Source: Limnoperna fortunei (Eukaryota > Mollusca > Bivalvia > Mytilida > Modiolidae). From it: a stretch of 64,000 nt of DNA. Under the pieces are notes generated by a model that did not search any database, had not been told where the DNA came from, and was given only the letters and a program-made list of their open reading frames with translations. Positions 11,201 to 21,909 of the stretch are shown one piece after another. Position numbers and translations under genes: made by a program. The stretch spans positions 7,899,223 to 7,963,222 of the forward strand of contig OX104122.1 in NCBI GenBank assembly GCA_944474755.1. The letters are read 5' to 3'. How positions within the stretch are numbered: the first letter of the stretch is position 1; the number at the start of each line of letters is the position of its first letter.

Positions 11201-14048
11201 GATTCATTTTGGTCCACTACACATGAAACTGCTAAAATTCTTCATATAAATGAATATGTATGGAGAATTTTATTATTGGGATATTAAGGCCTAGGGTGTT
11301 TATATATTTTATAGTGGGACTTTAAGGATCTGTTTTGAAACATTTCGGAAGAAATTTAGGAATAACTTTATATAAAGCAATTCGACTTTGGGAGAAATTA
11401 AACAATATGAGAAGTCATACATTCTTGGAGGCAAATTATATGAAACTACTGATGTCTTTACATGTATAGTTTATATAAAACAGCTGAGAAATTTAACAAT
11501 TAAAAATAAGACAGTGATTATACATTTTCTGAAGAATCTTTAGGATTGGTATAAAAGACAGTGTTTTATACATATTGGGAGTAATTTAACACTATCAGAA
11601 GTTATTCATTTTTGGTCTCCTTTACATGAGACTGCTGATATTTTTACATATAAATGAATATGTATGGAGAATTTAAATATTGGGATATTAAGGCCTAGGG
11701 TGTTAATACATTTTATAGTGGACTTTAAGGATCAGTATAAAAGACACTGTTTTATACATTTTGGGAGAAATATAAGGATAACTTTATATAAAACAATTAC
11801 ACTTTGGGTGAAATTAAACAATAAGAGAAGTCATACATCCTTGGAGGCAAATTATATGAAACTGCTGATATTTTTACATATATATGAATATTGTAAGACA
11901 AATTAAAGTAATGGGATATTAAGGCCTAGGGCATTTTAATACATTTTATAGATCAGTATAAAAGTGTTTTATACATTTTGGGAGAAATTTAAGAATAACT
12001 TTTTATCAAAAAATTACACTTTGGGAGAAATTTAACAATATGAGAAGTTATACTTCTTTGGGCCAAATTACATGACACTGCTGGTATATTTACATGTATT
12101 GTTTATATAAAACATATGATGAAATTAACAATTAGAATATAAGAGAGTGATTATACATTTTCTGAAGAATCTTAAGGATTGGTATAAAAGACAGTGTTTT
12201 ATACATATTTAACAAATAGTTCATGACACTGAGGGTCATATGGCAGTATATGGACCGGTTAGTGGCACCAAAAATTTATATGGACCGAAGCGCAGCTGAG
12301 GTCCATATATTTTTTGGGGCCACCAACCGGTCCATATACTGCCATATGACCCGAAGTGTCATGAACTATTTGTTATATTATACTAGTACTTTTAGTAAGC
12401 TTCTATGCTCACTTATTTGCTCCATATGCACAACATGTACTGTCATTACTGATCATTTTAGGTTATTTTTTTCTGAAAACTCATTTTGCATATCAGTTAC
12501 TTGTCATAAATAATCTTCACTGAGATTACTAATAACAAATTTGTGTTTTTCCAACAGATGTGTAAATCCAATGCATATTTTATCCACAGCCGGTCCATAT
12601 ACAATATATGGACCGGTCCATATACACCGGCCGGTCTATATACGATTATATGGACCGTTTGTGCTTACAAAGAAATCATTAAAAAATAAATCTTCGAAGT
12701 ATAATATTGGTGGATATTTAACAATTATTTCATAACTTCGTTTATAGGGCAGATTATGTGAAAGTTCTGATATCTTCAAATGTAAAGTTTATATAAAACA
12801 GCTGATAAATTTAACAATTCGAATATAAGAGAGTGATAATACATTTTCTGAAGAACTTTTAGGATTAATAGAAAGGACCGTGTTTTATACATATTAGAAG
12901 AGATTGAACAATTTTTATATAAAGCAATTACATTTTGGGGGCACATTAAATGAAACTGCTGATATCTTTACATGTATATAAACATTGTAAGACAAATTTA
13001 AATATTGGGATATAAAGGCATAGGAGGGTGTTAATACATTTTATAGTGGATTTTAATGATGAGTATAAAAGACAGTGTTTTATACATTTTGGGAGAAATT
13101 TAACAATATAAGAAGTCATACATTCTTTGATGTAAATTATATGAAACTACAGATGTCTTTACATGTATAGTTTATATAAAACAGCTGAGAAATTTAACAA
13201 TTAAAAAATAAGAGCGTGATTATACATTTTCTGAAGAATCTTTAGGATTGGTATGAAGACAGTGTTTTATACATTTTGGGAGAAATTTAAGAATAACTTT
13301 TTATCAAACAATTACACTTTGGAAGAAATTTAACAATATGAGAAGTTATACTTCTTTGGGCCAAATTACATGACACTGCTGATATAATTACATGTAAAGT
13401 TTATATAAAACAGCTGATGAAATTAACAATAAGAATATTAGAGAGTGATTATATATTTTCCGAAGAATCTTAAGGATTGGTATAAAAGACAGTGTTTTAT
13501 ACATATTGGGAGAAATTTAACAATTATTTTTTTATAAAACAATTACACTTCGGGAGAAATTGAACACTACCATTTTTGGCTGCCTTTACAGGAAACTACT
13601 GATATCTTTACATATATATGAACATTGTAAGACAAATTAAGATATTGGTATATTAAGGCCTAGAACAACAATACATTTTATAGTGGACTTTAAGGATTAG
13701 TATAAGAGTGTTTTATACATTTTGGGAGAAATTAAAGAATTACTTTTTATCAAACAATTACACTTTGGAAGAAATTTAACAATATGAGAAGTTATACTTC
13801 TTTGGGCCAAATTACATGACACTGCTGATATAATTACATGTAAAGTTTATATAAAACAGCTGATGAAATTAACAATAAGAATAAAAGAGAGTGATTAGAT
13901 ATTTTCTGGAGAATCTTTAGGATTGGTATAAAAGACAGTGTTTTATACATATTGGAAGAAATTTAACAATTATTTTATATAAAACAATTACACTTTGGGA
14001 GAAATTAAACACTATAATTTTGGCTGCCTTTACAGGAAACTACTGATA
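11201..14048. repeat. AT-array higher-order repeat, copy 4, and array end
   Basis: Full-length copy. Its last 50 or so bases switch from the expected ATATCAGAAGTGATTC continuation to a different module (TGGCTGCCTTTACAGG), which also occurs inside each full-length unit (near 5557). The array then stops abruptly at about 14048, where the 170-190 bp family begins (GTTTGTCAGCC). The word GAAACTACTGA is common to both families close to the junction and may have mediated the join. Confidence 0.9.
12205..12724. mobile_element. Foldback/MITE-like element, copy 4
   Basis: Same element as at 4186-4705, with its hairpin at 12210-12375. It is carried in higher-order copy 4. Confidence 0.6.
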
Positions 14049-14645
14049 GTTTGTCAGCCTAACTTCTCTGCAATTACTGAACACAATTTTATAAAAATCC
14101 ATATGGATTGAGGGTCCAATATCTAGTTGTGTATATTATGGCAATTTTTTTAACCGGAGAAATTTGTAGAAGTGATCTTCTTTTGAACTTAGAAATTTTA
14201 CAATATATACCACCAAATCAGATTGTGAACGCAACTCTTCTGAAAGTACTAAACAGAATTTTATTAAACTTAGTTGGGATTGAGGGCACAATATCACTTT
14301 CATTGTTCACATGCATTTACCCTCCATTGACAATTTGGGGTACAAGGGGGGGAGACATTCGTTATTGCAGTCAAAAACAAACTATAATACATTTAAGGAG
14401 AAATTTAACGATTGCAATATAAGAGAATGTTTGTACATTTTAGGAAGATGTTCATACACCAGTATGAAAGACAGTGTTTAAAATTATCAGTATGTCTTGT
14501 CATTCGTCTGAAGACACCTTTATTTGCATACTACAACGCAAGTGTTCTGTCACTGATTCTTTTGAAAATGTTATAATTGGAGTCTTAAAAATTGAGGTCA
14601 AATATTGAGACAAAAAACTATCAATTTAGAAAACCATTTTAAAGC
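14049..14645 (+). repeat. Left copy of a 0.6-kb direct repeat flanking block A
   Basis: Closely matches 19940-20545 at an offset of 5890-5891. Shared words are GAGGGTCCAATATCTAG (14110 and 20001), CCACCAAATCAGATTGTGAA and AACCATTTTAAAGCGGTAG (14632 and 20522). A G-run differs in length between copies (near 14346 and 20236). The 5' part belongs to the 170-190 bp tandem family seen at 19194-20110. The 104-codon frame at 14108-14422 starts at TTG with no ATG upstream and matches no family I know, so I do not call it a gene. Confidence 0.88.
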
Positions 14646-15270
14646 GGTAGAAAAGTGAGGAAATAACTGAAGAGAGTGTTAGTGATGGAGTAACGGAAGG
14701 GAATAGAGGGTATTAAAGTGATGGAGTAATAATGGTAGTAATTATGGAGAATCGGTAGTAACGGAATGAAAGCATGGGTAGTAAAGTGATGGAGCAATAG
14801 TAGTAACGCATGGAATAGTAAGTTGTAAAAGTAATGGAGTAATTGTAGTACAGTGATGGAGTAATGGTAGTAATGGATTAGTAGGTAGTAAAGTGATGGA
14901 GTAATGGTAGTAATGGATTAGTAGATAGTAAAGTTATGGAGTAATGGTAGTAAAGGAATTAAAAAGTGGGTAGTAAGATGATGTAGTAATTGTCAAGTTG
15001 ATTGTAGTAAGTGATAGTAATATAGTAATGGTAGTAACGGAATGGAATAGTAGGTAGTAAAGTGATGCAGTAATGGTAGTAACGGAATGGAATAGGAGGT
15101 AGTAAAGTGCTGGAGTAATAGAAGGAACGGAATATTAGATACTAAAGTGATGGAGTAACAGTTGTAACGGAATGAAAAAATGGCAGGTAAAATGATGTAG
15201 TAATTGTCAGGTTGATTGTAGTAAGGGCATGTAATAGGAGGTAGTAATGTCATGTGGTAAAGGTAGTAAC
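14646..15270 (-). repeat. Block A, left edge of 45-bp satellite
   Basis: Irregular 22/23-bp and 45-bp units of the GTAGTAAAGTGATGGAGTAA family. It contains two marker monomers with a GTTGATTGTAGTAAG word, at about 14997 and 15210, separated by only about 215 bp of ordinary monomers. Minus strand is given because the reverse complement matches the right array (50177-64000). Confidence 0.88.
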
Positions 15271-16097
15271 GGAATGGAATTTAGTTAGTAAAGTGATAGA
15301 GTAATACTAGTAACGGAATGGAATAGTAGGTAGTAAAGTGATGGAGTAATTGTAGTAACGGAATGGAATAGTAGGTAGTAAAGTGATGCAGAAATGGTAT
15401 TAACGGAGTGGAATAGTAGGCAGTAAAGTGATGGGGTAATGGTAGTAACGGAAATGAATAGTAGGTAGTAAAGTGATGAAGTAATAGTAGTAAAATAAAT
15501 GAGTAACGGTAGTAACCGCACAAAAAGTGGGTAGTAAAGTGATGTAGTAATGGTAGTAAAATATGGAGTATCGGTAGTAACGGAATGAAAAAATTGGTAG
15601 CAAAGTGATTGAGTAACAGTAGCAACGGAATTCAACAGTAGGTGATAAAGTGATGGAGTAATGGTAATAAGATGACTGTGTAACGGTAATAAAGGAATGA
15701 AAAGTGGGTAGTAAAGTGATGGAGTATTGGTAGTTAAATCATGGAATAACTGTAGTAACAGAATGGAATAGTTAGTAGGAAAGTAATGGAGTGAGGGTAG
15801 TAAAATGATGCAGTAAATGTAGTAACGGAATGAAAAAGTGGTTAGTAAAGTGATGGAGTAAAAGTAGTAATTTAATAGAATAATTGGTAGTAAAGTGGTT
15901 GAGGAAAGGTAGTAAAGAGATGGAGGAACGGTAGTAACGGAAAGACAAAGTTGGAAGTAAAGTGATGGAGTAATGGTAGAAAAATGAAAGATAAACGGTA
16001 GTAATTGAAGAAAAAAGATCGTAGAAAAGTGATGGAGTGACATTAGTAACGGAATGGAATAGTAAGAAGTAAAGTGATTGAGTAAAGGTAGTAAAGT

Positions 16098-17820
16098 GAT
16101 GGGGTAGTGGTAGTAACGGCATGGAAAAGTTGGTAGTACAGTGATGGAGTAATGGTAGTAACGGCATGGAATAATAAGCAGTAAAGTTATGAAAGTGATA
16201 AGGCAGTAATATTATGGAGTAATGACAGTAAAGTGATTGTGTAATGGCATTAAAGTGATGAAGTAACGGTAGTAAAGTAGTAACAGTATTGACGTAATGT
16301 CAAGTGCGTAGTAACTGATGGACTGATGGAGGAAAGGTAGTGAAATGATTAACAGTAGTGAAGGAATGAAAAAGTAGGTAGTAAACAATAGTAATTTAAT
16401 GGGATAATAGGTAGTAAACAGTAGTAATTTTATGGGATACTAGGTAGTAAAGTGATGGGGTAGTGGTAGTAACGGCATGGAAAAGTTGGTAGTACAGTGA
16501 TGGAGTAATGGTAGTAACGGCATGGAATAATAAGCAGTAAAGTTATGAAAGTGATAAGGCAGTAATATTATGGAGTAATGACAGTAAAGTGATTGTGTAA
16601 TGGCATTAAAGTGATGAAGTAACGGTAGTAAAGTAGTAACAGTATTGACGTAATGTCAAGTGCGTAGTAACTGATGGACTGATGGAGGAAAGGTAGTGAA
16701 ATGATTAACAGTAGTGAAGGAATGAAAAAGTAGGTAGTAAACAATAGTAATTTAATGGGATAATAGGTAGTAAACAGTAGTAATTTAATGGGATAATAGG
16801 TAGTAAAGTGATGGGGTAGTGGTAGTAACGGCATGGAAAAGTTGGTAGTACAGTGATGGAGTAATGGTAGTAACGGCTTGGAATAATAAGCAGTAAAGTT
16901 ATGAAAGTGATAAGGCAGTAATATTATGGAGTAATGACAGTAAAGTGATTGTGTAATGGCATTAAAGTGATGAAGTAACGGTAGTAAAGTAGTAACAGTA
17001 TTGACGTAATGTCAAGTGCGTAGTAACTGATGGACTGATGGAGGAAAGGTAGTGAAATGATTAACAGTAGTGAAGGAATGAAAAAGTAGGTAGTAAACAA
17101 TAGTAATTTAATGGGATAATAGGTAGTAAACAGTAGTAATTTTATGGGATAATAGGTAGTAAAGTGATGGGGTAGTGGTAGTAACGGCATGGAAAAGTTG
17201 GTAGTACAGTGATGGAGTAATGGTAGTAACGGCATGGAATAATAAGCAGTAAAGTTATGAAAGTGATAAGGCAGTAATATTATGGAGTAATGACAGTAAA
17301 GTGATTGTGTAATGGCATTAAAGTGATGAAGTAACGGTAGTAAAGTAGTAACAGTATTGACGTAATGTCAAGTGCGTAGTAACTGATGGACTGATGGAGG
17401 AAAGGTAGTGAAATGATTAACAGTAGTGAAGGAATGAAAAAGTAGGTAGTAAACAATAGTAATTTAATTGGATAATAGGTAGTAAACAGTAGTAATAGTA
17501 CAGTGATGGAGTAATGGTAGTAACGGCATGGAATAATAAGCAGTAAAGTTATGAAAGTGATAAGGCAGTAATATTATGGAGTAATGACAGTAAAGTGATT
17601 GTGTAATGGCATTAAAGTGATGAAGTAACGGTAGTAAAGTAGTAACAGTATTGACGTAATGTCAAGTGCGTAGTAACTGATGGACTGATGGAGGAAAGGT
17701 AGTGAAATGATTAACAGTAGTGAAGGAATGAAAAAGTAGGTAGTAAACAATAGTAATTTAATGGGATAATAGGTAGTAAACAGTAGTAATTTTATGGGAT
17801 AATAGGTAGTAAAGTGATGG
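16098..17820 (-). repeat. 356-bp higher-order repeat, about five copies
   Basis: The landmark AGTAATATTATGGAGTAATG starts at 16205, 16561, 16917, 17273 and 17567. The first four spacings are exactly 356 bp, and the last is 294 bp because of a 62-bp loss near 17483. Copies differ by only a few bases (GGCATGG or GGCTTGG, TTTAATGGG or TTTTATGGG), which implies recent amplification. The paralogous place in block B has a single unit near 45170. Confidence 0.93.
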
Positions 17821-17945
17821 GTTATGGTAGTAAAATGATAGAGAAACGGTAGTAACGGAATGAAAATTGGGTAGTAAAGTGATGGAGTAACGGTTGTAAC
17901 GGAATGACAAAGTAGGTAGTAAAGTGATGGAGTAACAGTAGTAAA

Positions 17946-18203
17946 TTTTGCTTGTTTGTTTGATCATGTTTTCCGCCACTTTCAGCAATTTTTCAGCTAT
18001 ATCATGGCGTCTAGTTTTTAGTGGGGAAGGAAGCCGGAGTACCCGGAGAAAACCCCTGACCTGCGGTAGGAAAACTGGCAATCCTTGTCATTTAAGATTT
18101 GAATCGAGTACACCCTGCCTGCAGTGAGAATCGAACCCACAATCTCAGTGTTGACAGACCAATGTGATCTATAGTAGACGAACTACCTTCACCACTCGGC
18201 CAC
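17946..18203 (-). mobile_element. tRNA-derived SINE, copy 1 (minus strand)
   Basis: Read on the minus strand, it opens with a tRNA Ser/Leu-like head. Box A is TGGCCGAGTGG (complement of 18192-18202) and box B is GGTTCGATTCT (complement of 18127-18137). Next comes a conserved body with a TTTTCTCCGGGTACTCCGG core (near 18035-18055), then GATATAGCTGAAA and a short CAAACAAG tail (near 17948). An 11-bp target duplication, ACAGTAGTAAA, flanks it at 17935-17945 and 18204-18214. Removing the insert restores an ordinary satellite monomer like those at 45681 and 47421. The head is about 10 bp shorter than in copy 2. The core resembles the conserved domain of metazoan MetaSINE-type elements, but the superfamily name is unverified. 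It is a non-autonomous retroelement normally transcribed by Pol III. Confidence 0.88.
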
Positions 18204-19193
18204 ACAGTAGTAAAGGAATGGAACAGTAGGTAGTATAGTGAAACAGTAACTGTAGCAACTGAATGAAAAAGTGGGTAGTAAAGTGATGAAGTATGGAATG
18301 GAATAGTAGTTAATAAATTGAGAGAGTATTGGTAGTAAAATTATGGAGGAACGGTTGTAACGGAATAAAAAAATGGGTAATAAAGTGATGGAGTAACAGT
18401 AGTAACGGAATGGAATAGTAGGTAGTAAAGTGAAAGAGTAACTGTAGTAACTGAATGAAAAAGTGGGTAGCAAAGTGATGGAGTATGGAATGGTATAGTA
18501 GCTAGTAAAGTGAGAGAGTAATAGTAGTAAAATAATGGAGAAACGGTAGTAACGGAATGAAATAATTGGTAGTAAAGTGATGGAGTAACAGTAGCAACGG
18601 AATGGAATAGTAGGTAGTAAAGTGATGGAGTAAAGGTAGTAAAGCTATGGTATAACGGTAGTAACGGAATGTAAAAGTGGGTAGGAAAGTAGTAATGGTA
18701 TTAAAATGATGGAGCAATGGTAGTAACAGAATGAAATGGTAGGTAGTAAGATGATGGAGTACGGTAGTAAAATGACGGAGTAATGGTAGTAACAGTATAA
18801 AAAAGTGGTTAGTAAAGTGATGGAGTAACAGTAATAATTTAATGGAATAATAAGTATTAAAGTGATGGAGTAAAGGTATTAACGGAATGACAAAGTTGGA
18901 AGTAAAGTGACGGAGTAATGGTAGTACAATGAAAGATAAACGGCAGAAATTGAAAGAAACAGTGGGTAGTAAAATGATGGAGGAACATTAGTGACGGAAT
19001 GTAAAAGTGGGTAGTAAATGAAGGAGGAAAGGTAGTGAAATGATTGAGTAACAGTAGTAAAGAAATGAAAAAGTAGGTAGTAAACAATAGTTATTTAATA
19101 GAATAATAGGTAGTAAAGTGATGGGTAAAAGGTAGTAAAATCACGGATAAACGGTAGTAACGGAATGAAAAAGTAGGTGGTAAAATGATGATG

Positions 19194-20110
19194 AATGTGA
19201 ATATTGTGGGAGTTACAGCCCTTTGAACTTAGAGAATTTCACCAAACCAGTTTGTCATCGAAACTTTTCTGAAACTACTGAATAGAATTTTATGAAACCA
19301 GTTTGTCTGCGAAACTCCCCTAAAACTACTGAACATAATTTTATGAAACTCTTTGTTGTGCATAGTACAAAGATTTTTTTATCCTGGGAATTGTGAGGGA
19401 GTTACTCGCCTTTGAACTTAGAAATTTTACATTATATACCACCAAACCAGCTTGTCAGCGCAACTCTTGTGAAACTACTAAATATAATTTTATGAAGCTT
19501 GGTATGGATTGAGGGCACAATATTTAGTTGAGCATGTTACGGCGATTTTTTTCCCTGTGATTTATGTTGGAGTTACACTGCTTTGAACTTAGAAATTTCA
19601 CAAATACAACCAAAACCAACTTCTCGGCAACTACTGAACAGCATATTATGAAACTTAGTATGTATTTAGCGTACACTATTTAGTTGTGCTTATTACATCG
19701 ATTTGTTCATTCCGTGAATTTTGTGGGAGTTACTCGCAAATTTCACAATATATACCACCAAACCAGTTTGTCAGCGCAACTCCTCTGAAGCTACTGAATG
19801 GAATTTTTATTAAACTTGGTATGGATTGTGGGCACAACATGTAGTTATGCATATTGCAAACAATTTTTTTATTCGAGGAATTTTGTGGGAGTTACTCTCC
19901 TTCGAACTTAGAAGTTTCACATTTTCTGCCAACAAACCAGCTTGTCAGCCCAACTTCTCTGCAACTACTGAATAAAGTTTTATAGAACTTCATTTGGATT
20001 GAGGGTCCAATATCTAGTTGTGTATATTACGGCAATTTTTTTAACCGGAGAAATTTGTAGAAGTGATCTTCTTTTGAACTTAGAAATTTTACAATATATA
20101 CCACCAAATC
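19194..20110 (+). repeat. 170-190 bp tandem family, about six degenerate copies
   Basis: Each unit holds GGGAGTTACTCGCC, TTTGAACTTAGAAATTTCAC, CCACCAAACCAGTTTGTCAG, GAAACTACTGAA and ATTTTATGAAACTTGGTATG. GAACTTAG falls at about 19225, 19414, 19585, (lost near 19741), 19904 and 20076, so the spacing is about 170-190 bp. The units are diverged from one another, unlike the 356-bp repeat. Similar degenerate units are, from memory, common in mollusc genomes. The family is unnamed here. Confidence 0.75.
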
Positions 20111-20545
20111 AGATTGTGAACGCAACTCTTCTGAAGGTACTAAACAGAATTTTATTAAACTTAGTTTGAGTTGAGGGCACAATATCACTTCCATTGTTCA
20201 CATACATTTACCCTCCATTGACAATTTGGGCTGCAAGGGGGGGGGGAATTCGTTATTGCAGTCAAAAACAAACTTTAATACATTTAAGGAGAAATTTAAC
20301 GATTGCAATATAAGAGAATGTTTGTACATTTTAGGAAGATATTTAAACACCAGTATGAAAAACAGTGTTTAAAATTATCAGTATGTCTTGTCATTCGTCT
20401 GAAGACCCCTTTATTTGCATACTACAACGCAAGTGTTCTGTCACTGATTCTTTTGAAAATTTTATAATTGTAGTCTTAAAATAGAGGTCAAATATTGCGA
20501 CAAAAAATTATCAATTTAGAAAACCATTTTAAAGCGGTAGAAAAG
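19940..20545 (+). repeat. Right copy of the 0.6-kb direct repeat
   Basis: Matches 14049-14645 through AAAGCGGTAGAAAAG. It forms the left flank of block B just as the other copy flanks block A, so the duplicated unit was 170-190 bp repeats plus satellite. Soon after it, block B has an extra 22 bp (TCAATTAACGGAGTAACGG, near 20590) compared with block A. Confidence 0.88.
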
Positions 20546-20994
20546 GGATGGAATAACTGTAGAAAGTGTTAGTGATGGAGTAACGGAAGTCAATTAACGG
20601 AGTAACGGAAGGGAATAGAGGGTAGTAAAGTGATGGAGTAATGGTAGTAAAATTATGGAGAAACGGTACTAACGGAATGAAAAAATGGGGAGTAAAGTGA
20701 TGGAGCAATAGTAGTAACGGCATGGAATAGTAAGTAGTAAAAGTAATGGAGTAATGGTAGAAACGGAATTGATTAGTAGGTAGCAAAGTGATGGAGTAAC
20801 AGTAATAACGGAATTAAAAAGTGGTAGTAAAATAATGTAGTAATTTCCAGGTTGGTTGTAGTAGGGCATGTACTAGTATGCAGTAAAGTCATGGGCTAAA
20901 GGTAGTAACAGAATGGAATTTAGTTAGTAACGTGATGGAGTGATGCTAGAAACGGAATGAAATTTAGTAAGTTAAGTGATGAAGTAATCCTAGT
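20546..20994 (-). repeat. Block B, left edge of 45-bp satellite
   Basis: Irregular units paralogous to 14646-15270, including the marker word GGTTGGTTGTAGTAGGGCAT at about 20850 and the variant GGAATTTAGTTAGTAA. They pass into the regular core near 20995. Confidence 0.85.
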
Positions 20995-21909
20995 AACGGA
21001 ATGGAATAGTAGGTAGTAAAGTGATGGCGTAATGGTAGTAACGGAATGAAATAGTAGGGTGTAAGGTGATGGAGTAACGGTAGTAACGGAATGGAATAGT
21101 AGGTAGTAAAGAGATAGAGTAATGGTAGTAACGGATTGGAATAGTAGGTAGTAAAGTGATAAAGTAATGGTAGAAACGGAGTGGAATAGAAGGTAGTAAA
21201 GTGATAGCGTAATGGTAGTAACGGAATGGAATAGTAGGTAGTAAAGTGATGGAGTAATAGCAGTAACGGAATGGAATAGTAGGTAGTAAAGTGAAGAGTA
21301 ATGGTAGTAACGGATTGGAATAGTAGGTAGTAAAGTGATAAAGAAATGGTAGTAACGGATTGGAATAGTAGGTAGTAAAGTGATAAAGTAATGCTAGTAA
21401 CGGAATGGAATAGAAGGTAGTAAAGTGATGGCGTAATGGTAGTATCGGAATGGAAAAGTAGGTAGTAAAGTGATGGAGTAATGGTAGTAACGGAATGGAA
21501 TAGTAGGTAGTAAAGTGATGGAGTAATGGTAGTAACGGATTTGAATAGTAGGTAGTAAAGTGATATAGCAATTTTAGTAACGGATTGAAATAGTAGGTAG
21601 TAAAGTGATAAAGTAATGGTAGTAACGGAATGGAATAGTAGGTAGTGAAGTGATTCAGAAATCGTATTAACCGAATGGAATAGTAGGTAGTAAAGTGATG
21701 GAGTAATGGTAGTAACGGATTGGAATAGTAGGTAGTAAAGTGATATAGTAATGGTAGTAACGGATTGGAATAGTAGGTAGTAAAGTGATAAAGTTATGGT
21801 AGTAACGGAATGGAATAGTAGGTAGTAAAGTGATATAGTAATGGTAGTAACGGAATGGAATAGTAGGTAGTAAAGTGATGGAGTAATGGACGTAACGGAT
21901 TGGAATAAT

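Larger units (their letters stand above)
15271..19193 (-). repeat. Block A, right edge: divergent satellite
   Basis: Begins with about four canonical 45-bp monomers (to about 15470) and then becomes irregular. Distinct variants such as AAATATGGAGTATCGGT and CAACGGAATTCAACAGTAG (near 15570-15640) recur in the same order in block B (near 44495-44575), so 15480-19193 is paralogous to about 44400-47673. It contains the 356-bp local amplification and a SINE. All frames on the minus strand are low-complexity repeats. Confidence 0.88.

Noticed and set aside
14340..14352. G-run as a quadruplex candidate (also near 20236)
   Set aside because: A single homopolymer run, without four separate G-tracts nearby.
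14108..14422. 104-codon frame with a signal-peptide-like start
   Set aside because: It begins at TTG, lies in a degenerate 170-190 bp repeat, and the paralogous copy near 20000 has no comparable reported frame.
17758..18081. 107-codon minus frame with a non-repetitive N-terminal half
   Set aside because: The non-repetitive half is the SINE body read in one frame, and the rest is satellite.
18110..18203. tRNA gene (minus strand)
   Set aside because: Boxes A and B are present, but the sequence is the head of a SINE with target duplications and a body. It does not form a complete cloverleaf gene.
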